The notes beneath the pieces are model-generated. The model searched no databases, was not told the origin of the DNA, and was given only the letters and a program-made list of their open reading frames with translations. From Campylobacteraceae bacterium (GTDB lineage: Bacteria > Campylobacterota > Campylobacteria > Campylobacterales > Sulfurovaceae), in contig JALSQB010000224.1 in assembly GCA_026985655.1 (NCBI GenBank), forward strand, positions 1-17,668: a stretch of DNA of 17,668 bases, in the 5' to 3' direction. This document shows positions 1 to 5,488 of the stretch, piece by piece. A program made the translations under genes and the position numbers. Position 1 is the stretch's first letter. Each line of letters begins with the position of its first letter.

Positions 1-1427
1 CCTAAACTCTCTTTTCGTTTAAGTGCAGCATCTACAATGGCTGAAGCTGTATTGAGTCTAAGCTCTAAAAGCCGTCCAATATCTCTATTTTTCATATCAA
101 AAATCTCATTTTTGGCTTGAAGCAAACCTTTTTTAGTTCGCATAACCCCCATCTCTTCCCACATAATCTTACGTAAACGTCTTTTATAGACCCTATCTTT
201 TTCATGATGAATAATATTATTGTACTCTTTATCAAAGTTAGGAATTTTTACGGCTTGATGCTCTTTGGCTAAGATATAGTTTGCCACACGTTTCGCAAAA
301 ACCACCCCTTCTAAAAGAGAGTTTGATGCCAAACGGTTTGCTCCATGTACGCCTGTTGAAGAGGCTTCACCTATGACATAAAGTCCTTCTATGCCTTCTA
401 CACAACCGTGGGTATCACATTTTATGCCCCCTACGGCGTAATGAAAAGCTGGAGAGATGGGAACTCTGTCTTGTGGGAAATTATAACCAATAGCTTCAAA
501 CGTTCTTGTAATGTTAGGAAAACGTTTATGAAACCACTCTTTTTCAAACATTGAGAAATCCAAATAAACCTCTTCACCTGTTTTTCGTTTATGGTCAAAT
601 ATGGCTCGACTCACAATGTCACGTGAAGCCAATTCTCCTCGTTCATCATAGTCAAATAAAAAACGTCGTCCATCTTCACTAACAACATACGCTCCCTCAC
701 CTCTTAGTGCTTCGGTAAGTAAAAGTTTTCTTGCAAAAGGAGTTTTTACAAATACCGTTGGGTGAAACTGCATCATCTCCATGTCAGCTAATTCTATCCC
801 TTTTTCCACACAAATACCATGAATATCAGCCGAGACAGTTCGTGAATTGGTATTAAATTCATAGAGTGAACCAACACCACCAGAAGCGATAATCACATCA
901 TCAGCATAGAGGGTTTGATGTTGATGATTGACCAAGGCTTTAACCCCAAAACATCGTCCATCTTGAATAAGTAAATCATAGACTAAGGTATTTCTTTGGA
1001 GTTGATGCTTATTTTGCACCATCATAAAGTAGTGCATATAACGCCCTGTTGCATCACCTCCTGCATGAACAATACGTTCTGTTGAATGGGCAGCTTCTTT
1101 AGTATAGAGAAGTTCCCCTTTTTCATCAACATCAAATTCCATACCTCTTTTAATAATATCAGCTGTTGTTTCAAGTGACATTTGAGATAAAATTTTAACT
1201 GCTTCTTCATCATTATGATAAGAACCAGCAGACATGGTGTCTTTAACATGAGCGGGAATATCTGCCTCATTCAGTGCCGTTACCATACCTCCTTGAGCAT
1301 AAAAGGTATTACACTCCCAAGGAATATCTTTACAAACAACCAATACTTTTTTTTCTTTTGGAAGATTCATCGCAGTATAAAGTCCTGCTATACCTGCTCC
1401 AATTATTAATACATCATATTTTTTCAT
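1..1427 (-). CDS. nadB: L-aspartate oxidase NadB (3' end cut by window edge)
   Basis: Flavoprotein that oxidises L-aspartate to iminoaspartate, the first step of de novo NAD synthesis, followed by quinolinate synthase NadA. Read on the minus strand from ATG at 1427, the frame stays open to the window start (475 codons seen; family proteins are usually about 480-540 aa). The N-terminus has the dinucleotide-binding GAGIAG (10-15) after a hydrophobic strand, then an AQGGM segment near 44-48 typical of NadB/fumarate-reductase flavoproteins. Further family motifs are FHPT (221-224), TEALRGEGA (238-246), ASRDIVSRA (267-275), HYAVGG (329-334) and GANRLASNSLLEG (362-374). These contain the active-site arginines and histidines conserved in the family (R242, R274, H329, R365 here). 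It lies 14 bases downstream of the small lipoprotein gene and has no clear Shine-Dalgarno, so translation may be coupled to that gene. The reductase subunits SdhA/FrdA are the nearest alternative, but the C-terminal motif and context favour NadB. Confidence 0.93.
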   Translation of the reverse strand, partial: MKKYDVLIIGAGIAGLYTAMNLPKEKKVLVVCKDIPWECNTFYAQGGMVTALNEADIPAHVKDTMSAGSYHNDEEAVKILSQMSLETTADIIKRGMEFDVDEKGELLYTKEAAHSTERIVHAGGDATGRYMHYFMMVQNKHQLQRNTLVYDLLIQDGRCFGVKALVNHQHQTLYADDVIIASGGVGSLYEFNTNSRTVSADIHGICVEKGIELADMEMMQFHPTVFVKTPFARKLLLTEALRGEGAYVVSEDGRRFLFDYDERGELASRDIVSRAIFDHKRKTGEEVYLDFSMFEKEWFHKRFPNITRTFEAIGYNFPQDRVPISPAFHYAVGGIKCDTHGCVEGIEGLYVIGEASSTGVHGANRLASNSLLEGVVFAKRVANYILAKEHQAVKIPNFDKEYNNIIHHEKDRVYKRRLRKIMWEEMGVMRTKKGLLQAKNEIFDMKNRDIGRLLELRLNTASAIVDAALKRKESL

Positions 1428-1441
1428 AAGTAAATTATATA

Positions 1442-1555
1442 TTAGGAGTTCTTAGTTTCATATGAAACACTCTCTTCCCAATAGGGATTGGCTTTATATC
1501 CACAAGCACTTAACAATAAACAGCAAATAGATGTTATAATCACCTTATGAAACAT
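1442..1555 (-). CDS. Small LptM-like lipoprotein (37 aa)
   Basis: A very short gene read on minus from ATG 1555 to TAA 1442. The protein starts MFHK, then a hydrophobic stretch ending in the lipobox LLSAC (Cys18), followed by GYKANPYWEE and a short polar tail. This is a textbook lipoprotein signal peptide with a mature part of only 20 residues. The mature start C-G-x-K-x-x-P resembles LptM (YifL), a tiny outer-membrane lipoprotein that helps mature the LPS transporter LptD; that assignment is inference from a short motif. A GTG at 1543 is an alternative start, and an ATG at 1576 is possible. None has a strong Shine-Dalgarno. It sits 14 bases upstream of nadB in the same direction, and its 5' end overlaps the start of the divergent DUF721-like gene by 9 bases. 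Lipobox and length are clear, the function is not. Confidence 0.72.
   Translation of the reverse strand: MFHKVIITSICCLLLSACGYKANPYWEESVSYETKNS
1510..1540 (+). promoter_or_regulatory. Predicted sigma70 promoter of the dciA-like/uvrC pair
   Basis: TATAAT at 1535-1540 is a perfect -10 box. A possible -35 (TTAACA, 1510-1515) lies 19 bases upstream. The -10 ends only 6 bases before the ATG at 1547, so a start site about 7 bases downstream would fall on or next to the A of the start codon. No Shine-Dalgarno precedes this ATG. The promoter lies inside the coding region of the opposing lipoprotein gene. Confidence 0.5.
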
Positions 1556-1993
1556 GTTACTACAATTCTTTCTCATATTCAAAGTCTTCCTCAATTTAAA
1601 CTACTTAAGAGTCACTACTGTTATCAAAAGTTTCTTTCACTTTTAAGCCCAAAGTTTAAAAAAGCCATTGCCTTTGTCTATGTACGAGATGAGACACTTT
1701 TTGTGGCACTCTCTCACCCTGGGTTTAAGATGGAGTTGAATTATAATAAAAATTTATTAAAGAGCTTGGTAGCTATGTTAGCCCAACAAGATGAGAAATG
1801 CCAAAAGATGAAAGTATCAAAAGTTGTTCTGTTTAACAGTAAAAATCATAAATTTGTTCAAGAGAAAAGCACCTATTGTTCTGTGCCTCACTACCAAGAG
1901 ATGGCATTGGGTACTTTTACCATAGAGAGTGAAGATAAAGATTTACTTCAAGCCTTTGAAAATATTCGACAATCCATTGAAAAACAATGTTAA
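1547..1993 (+). CDS. DUF721/DciA-like protein (probable replicative helicase loader family)
   Basis: 148-residue protein. The central part, about 38-75, has an AIAFVYVRDETLFVAL strand region followed by HPGFKMELN and a leucine-rich helix. This matches the pattern of DUF721 (DciA) domains: a beta-hairpin, then a W/H-x-x-E-L helix. DciA proteins recruit or load the replicative helicase DnaB in bacteria lacking DnaC/DnaI. The N-terminal piece (ILSHIQSLPQFKLLKSHYCY) and the C-terminal helix (AFENIRQSIEKQC) have no motif I can name. Its last 7 bases overlap the start of uvrC, so the two are almost certainly one transcript with coupled translation. No Shine-Dalgarno precedes the ATG; the -10 box suggests a leaderless message. 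The family call rests on pattern recognition only; an uncharacterised Campylobacterota protein is the fallback. Confidence 0.6.
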   Translation: MKHVTTILSHIQSLPQFKLLKSHYCYQKFLSLLSPKFKKAIAFVYVRDETLFVALSHPGFKMELNYNKNLLKSLVAMLAQQDEKCQKMKVSKVVLFNSKNHKFVQEKSTYCSVPHYQEMALGTFTIESEDKDLLQAFENIRQSIEKQC

Positions 1994-3765
1994 AAACCAT
2001 TCAAAACCTTCCTAGCGATGCAGGTGTTTACCAATATTTTGACAAAAACCAGCAACTTCTCTATGTGGGAAAAGCTAAAAATTTAAAAAATCGTGTTAAG
2101 TCTTATTGGCGTTTTACCCCTAAGCTACACCCTAATCCAAAACAGAGCTTACGCATTTTACGCATGCTAGAACAAGCTGTTAAAATAGAATACATCATAG
2201 TAGAGAGTGAAGTCGATGCCCTTATTTTAGAAAACTCACTCATTAAACAGCTCAATCCCAAATACAATATATTGCTTCGTGATGACAAAACCTACCCCTA
2301 CATTTACCTTGATGAGTCACAAGATTTTCCCCGTTTTGAGCTAACCCGTAAAGTGGTAAAAGGTAAAAATATACGCTACTATGGTCCTTTTCCCAATGGA
2401 GGGAAAGTGCTACTCGATACGATTTATGAACTCTTTCCTTTGGTACAAAAAAAAGCATGTTTAACAGGAGGAAAAGCCTGCCTTTTTCATCAAATTGACA
2501 AATGTTTAGCACCTTGTGAGGGTAAAGTAAGCATTCAAAAGTATCAAAATATTATTGAAGAGGTTAAACAATCTATCATTAAACGTTCTCTTTTAATAGA
2601 AAAACTCAATGAGAAGATGCTAAGCTTAGCGATGAATGAACGTTATGAAGAGGCAGCTACTTTACGTGACAATATCAAAACCATAGAATCACTCACTGTT
2701 AGTTCTAACATTGACCTAGCCAACAGTGATAACTTAGATATTTTTGCCATACACAATGGAAACACTAAAGGGGTGATTGTTAAAATTTTTATGCGTTCTG
2801 GACGGGTTGTCTCTTCAAGCTATTCAACTTTTAGAGGGGCTGATATTTATGATGAGAATGAAGCTTACAAGCAAGCCCTTTTAGCCTTTTATCAAGAGAG
2901 TTCCGTGCAAATTGCCAATAATATTTTAGTTGCTCACCCTTTTGATGATGCTGATGAAATAGCCAACATACTCTCTAAACGCCTCAAGAAAAAAGTAGAA
3001 ATTATCCACCCTTTAAGAGGAAATAAAGCTAAACTCACGGCTCTTGCTCTAAAAAATGCTCAAGAGGTACTTAAAAAAGAGACCCCAAAAGAGGAGATTG
3101 AACCAAGCATTGCCAAGCTCTTTGAACTTAGTAAAGTGCCTTTTAGGATTGAATCTTTTGACAATTCACACATGATGGGGGTAGCCACGGTTGGAGCTAT
3201 GGTCGTATGGGAAGAAGGAAGATGGCATAAAAAAGATTATAGACGTTATGCCCTAGAGAGCAAAGATGAGTATGGACAGATGAAAGAGATGCTAAGCCAT
3301 CGTATTGAGAGTTTTTCTAAGAGTTCACCTCCTGATTTGTGGATTTTAGATGGAGGAGAAACCTTACGAAGACTTGCTGTTTCACTCCTAAAGAAAGCAA
3401 AAATAAACTTAGAAGTCATCGCCATTGCCAAAGAGAAACTAGATGCAAAAGCACATCGAGCGAAGGGAGCAGCAAAAGACATTATTTACACTGAACACTC
3501 TGTTTTTGAACTCAAAACAAATGACAAACGATTACAATGGGTACAACGACAACGAGATGAAGCCCATCGCTTTGCCATTACCTACCATCAGAACAAAAAA
3601 CGCAAAGAGGACACACAAAATTCTCTACTACAAAAAAAAGGCATCGGTCCTGCTACAGTGAAAAAGCTTCTTAACTATTTTGGTACTTTTAAAGCCATTG
3701 AAGAGGCTACATATCAAGAGATAAGCATCGCATCTTCTGAGAAAATTGCCAAAATATTAAAATAA
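1987..3765 (+). CDS. uvrC: Excinuclease ABC subunit C (UvrC)
   Basis: Nucleotide-excision-repair endonuclease that makes the 3' and 5' incisions around a lesion in the UvrB-DNA complex. Domains in order: N-terminal GIY-YIG nuclease with GVYQYF (13-18), LYVGKAKNLKNRV (25-37) and the acidic helix ESEVDALILEN (73-83) for the 3' cut; a four-cysteine cluster C158, C165, C173, C177, the pattern linked to an iron-sulphur cluster in UvrC; a UVR motif for UvrB binding around 203-237; the RNase H-like nuclease for the 5' cut with FDNSH (D392), LDGGE (D455) and DEAHRFA (H527); and a C-terminal helix-hairpin-helix (GIGPATVKKLLNYFGT, 552-567). 592 aa is the usual length and all catalytic residues are present. 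The start ATG overlaps the end of the preceding gene by 7 bases and lacks a Shine-Dalgarno, indicating translational coupling. Confidence 0.97.
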   Translation: MLKTIQNLPSDAGVYQYFDKNQQLLYVGKAKNLKNRVKSYWRFTPKLHPNPKQSLRILRMLEQAVKIEYIIVESEVDALILENSLIKQLNPKYNILLRDDKTYPYIYLDESQDFPRFELTRKVVKGKNIRYYGPFPNGGKVLLDTIYELFPLVQKKACLTGGKACLFHQIDKCLAPCEGKVSIQKYQNIIEEVKQSIIKRSLLIEKLNEKMLSLAMNERYEEAATLRDNIKTIESLTVSSNIDLANSDNLDIFAIHNGNTKGVIVKIFMRSGRVVSSSYSTFRGADIYDENEAYKQALLAFYQESSVQIANNILVAHPFDDADEIANILSKRLKKKVEIIHPLRGNKAKLTALALKNAQEVLKKETPKEEIEPSIAKLFELSKVPFRIESFDNSHMMGVATVGAMVVWEEGRWHKKDYRRYALESKDEYGQMKEMLSHRIESFSKSSPPDLWILDGGETLRRLAVSLLKKAKINLEVIAIAKEKLDAKAHRAKGAAKDIIYTEHSVFELKTNDKRLQWVQRQRDEAHRFAITYHQNKKRKEDTQNSLLQKKGIGPATVKKLLNYFGTFKAIEEATYQEISIASSEKIAKILK

Positions 3766-3780
3766 TTTTTGTTAAATAAA

Positions 3781-3882
3781 AATATTAATCTAAGTAACAT
3801 AACATAGAATATTAGATATTGTAAACAAACTCTTTCTTAAATATATTAATTTTAGTAAATAATATTAGTTTAATATTAGTCT
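3781..3882 (+). repeat. Four AATATTAR-type repeats upstream of the PAS operon
   Basis: An 11-bp unit occurs as AATATTAATCT (3781-3791), AATATTAGATA (3808-3818), AATATTAGTTT (3861-3871) and AATATTAGTCT (3872-3882). The last two are perfectly tandem, one helical turn apart, with 10 of 11 bases alike. They cover the place where the -35 region of the predicted promoter at 3892-3900 should be. This is the geometry of a regulator binding site on direct repeats, but the AT-rich background makes chance copies easy. Confidence 0.35.
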
Positions 3883-3891
3883 TAGCTTGTT

Positions 3892-3900
3892 TGTTATAAA
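3892..3900 (+). promoter_or_regulatory. Predicted extended -10 promoter of the PAS/Hpt/kinase operon
   Basis: TGTTATAAA is an extended -10 element (TGn followed by TATAAA at 3895-3900), 45 bases before the ATG at 3946. No recognisable -35 is present; the region holds the 11-bp tandem repeat instead. A Shine-Dalgarno (AAAGG, 3934-3938) with 7-base spacing precedes the first gene. Confidence 0.45.
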
Positions 3901-3945
3901 ATTCTTCATTAGTTCAGAACTATAGATTTAACCAAAGGTAAACAT

Positions 3946-4350
3946 ATGCATCATCCCATTCCATTAGATGTACAATATTCATTTAACGACAATTTAATAT
4001 ATGAAACAGATTTATCAGGTATTATTACTTATGCCAATCAAAATTTTTGTAAAGTGACAGGATACAAGCGAGAAGAGCTTATGGGAAAAAATCATATTAT
4101 TTTTAAACATCCTGATGTTCCAGATGATTTATATAACAACCTATGGTCAACCAAAAAATCCTTAAAACAGTGGTTTTCAGTACTGAAAAATATACGTCGT
4201 GATGGCATGTACTTTTGGTCTGATATACACTGTACCATTAAATATGATGACAATAATAAAGAAATTGGTTTTTTAATTGTTCATAAACCAACATCATCTT
4301 TAAATATTGAAGAAGAGACAGAGCGATATGCTCAATATAATATAAAATAA
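3946..4350 (+). CDS. Stand-alone PAS-domain sensor, Aer/CetB type
   Basis: 134-residue soluble protein made of one PAS domain (about 14-115) and a short tail, with no membrane segment and no output domain. It closely follows the PAS domain of the aerotaxis receptor Aer and its split homologue CetB: ETDLSGIITYANQNFCKVTGY (20-40), EELMGKNH (43-50), then KHPDVPDDLY (54-63), matching the Aer-type RHPDMP segment, a tryptophan at 76, and VLKNIRRDGMYFW (79-91). In Aer this fold binds FAD and senses redox or respiratory state. The HPD core is kept, but the Aer arginine is a lysine (K54), so flavin binding is likely but unproven. It is the first gene of an operon whose kinase has almost no extracellular sensor, so it is a good candidate for the sensing subunit. 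A good Shine-Dalgarno supports the start. Confidence 0.88.
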   Translation: MHHPIPLDVQYSFNDNLIYETDLSGIITYANQNFCKVTGYKREELMGKNHIIFKHPDVPDDLYNNLWSTKKSLKQWFSVLKNIRRDGMYFWSDIHCTIKYDDNNKEIGFLIVHKPTSSLNIEEETERYAQYNIK

Positions 4351-4360
4351 AGAGGTAAAT

Positions 4361-5485
4361 ATGTATTACGGATACAATGATGCACAAGAGATACTGTTTG
4401 CAGATCAAGCATTTATATCATTACTAAAATTTAATTCATTTCAAGCATTAAGAACATCTGATGTCATGAATAAGCTAATTTTTGAAGATAAACAACTTAT
4501 AATTACACAAAAAGAGCAAACCATTAATGCCTCTTTTTCTAAGCATGAGATATTTGGGCTAGAGGGAGCATTTTATTTAATCAAACTAGATGAAATTCAA
4601 GTTGAAAGTAATATCGCAACATCTACCCCAAAAGGCTTAATAGCAAGCTACCCTGCTATCTATTTGGATGTTGAGAAGATTTCTAAAGAGATAGGACTCT
4701 GTGTTGCTGATTATAAACTCTATCTTGATAGTTTTATTGACCAATCCATTATTGATGAAAAACGTCTTTTAGAAGGAAATGATAAGGTGGTAAAAAACCT
4801 TTCAAACCTTGCATTAACGCTTAAAATACCACAAATAAATATTTTACTTTTAAAAATTCAAAAACTTTCACAATATGAGCGTATGCCTTTAGTCGATGAG
4901 TACTATACAAAGCTCGTACTCTTAACACTTGAAAAACCTGAAGGTTATGAAGAAGAGATTTCAGAAGATATGTTTGAGAGTGACCTTAATACACCAGAGA
5001 AAGAAGAGGAACTAAATGCAAGATTTTCTGATTTATTAAAAAATGTAGATAACGATAAAAGTAACGATAATGATATTATCGCTGATGATCCTCTTTTTAG
5101 TGATGAACTACCTATGATAGATAACAATCACTTATCACTAGATAATGTGCCATTACTTCCAATCTCCTATGATCCTCAAACAGCAGCAGATGAACTTAAC
5201 TTACCTGTTGTACTCATTGAAGAGTTTGTTGATGATTTTATTGAACAAGCACGGCAAGACAAAGATCACCTTCTAACCTCTTACCATCAAAAAGATCTCG
5301 ATAATATTCAGGAATTAGGGCATAAACTCAAAGGTGCAGCCAGTAATTTACGGATTAATGAGCTATCAGACATTTTAGAAGAGATTCAATTTTGTTCAGA
5401 CTATACTAAACTTGAGAGTCTATTTGTTGAGTACTGGGGACATTTTTTATCCCTAGAGAAACAGATGAAACAGTTAAAAGATTAA
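4361..5485 (+). CDS. Hpt phosphotransfer protein with a second, degenerate Hpt-like module
   Basis: 374-residue soluble protein. The C-terminal four-helix Hpt domain (about 270-350) carries the classic motif GHKLKGAASNL with phospho-acceptor H321, so it should relay phosphate between receiver domains. A similar segment at about 102-170 aligns with it: LDVEKISKEIGL with YDPQTAADELNL, LDSFIDQS with VDDFIEQA, and ALTLK with GHKLK. In this copy the histidine is replaced by leucine (L152) and the GAAS turn is lost, so it looks like a decayed or purely structural Hpt. Residues 1-80 look like a minimal PAS-like fold (FADQAFISLLKF near 13-24), which is weaker. A very acidic, low-complexity linker (about 191-262) separates the two modules. 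GAGG before ATG 4361 is a good Shine-Dalgarno. The gene starts 10 bases after the PAS gene and ends 3 bases before the kinase gene. Confidence 0.88.
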   Translation: MYYGYNDAQEILFADQAFISLLKFNSFQALRTSDVMNKLIFEDKQLIITQKEQTINASFSKHEIFGLEGAFYLIKLDEIQVESNIATSTPKGLIASYPAIYLDVEKISKEIGLCVADYKLYLDSFIDQSIIDEKRLLEGNDKVVKNLSNLALTLKIPQINILLLKIQKLSQYERMPLVDEYYTKLVLLTLEKPEGYEEEISEDMFESDLNTPEKEEELNARFSDLLKNVDNDKSNDNDIIADDPLFSDELPMIDNNHLSLDNVPLLPISYDPQTAADELNLPVVLIEEFVDDFIEQARQDKDHLLTSYHQKDLDNIQELGHKLKGAASNLRINELSDILEEIQFCSDYTKLESLFVEYWGHFLSLEKQMKQLKD

Positions 5486-5488
5486 TTA

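Noticed and set aside
1215..1409. 64-codon plus-strand frame inside nadB
   Set aside because: Antisense shadow of the conserved NadB N-terminus; no independent evidence.
1455..1468. 14-bp perfect palindrome GTTTCATATGAAAC
   Set aside because: Falls in the coding region of the small lipoprotein gene (codes for VSYET), so it needs no regulatory explanation, and it is not near a promoter for nadB that I can see.
1461..1529. 22-codon plus-strand frame starting at the palindrome
   Set aside because: No ribosome binding site and no recognisable protein feature; the opposite strand holds the lipoprotein frame with a clear lipobox.
3766..3945. Small RNA or short gene between uvrC and the PAS gene
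   Set aside because: Sequence is very AT-rich with stops in all frames and no stable hairpin; the repeats and promoter account for what can be seen.
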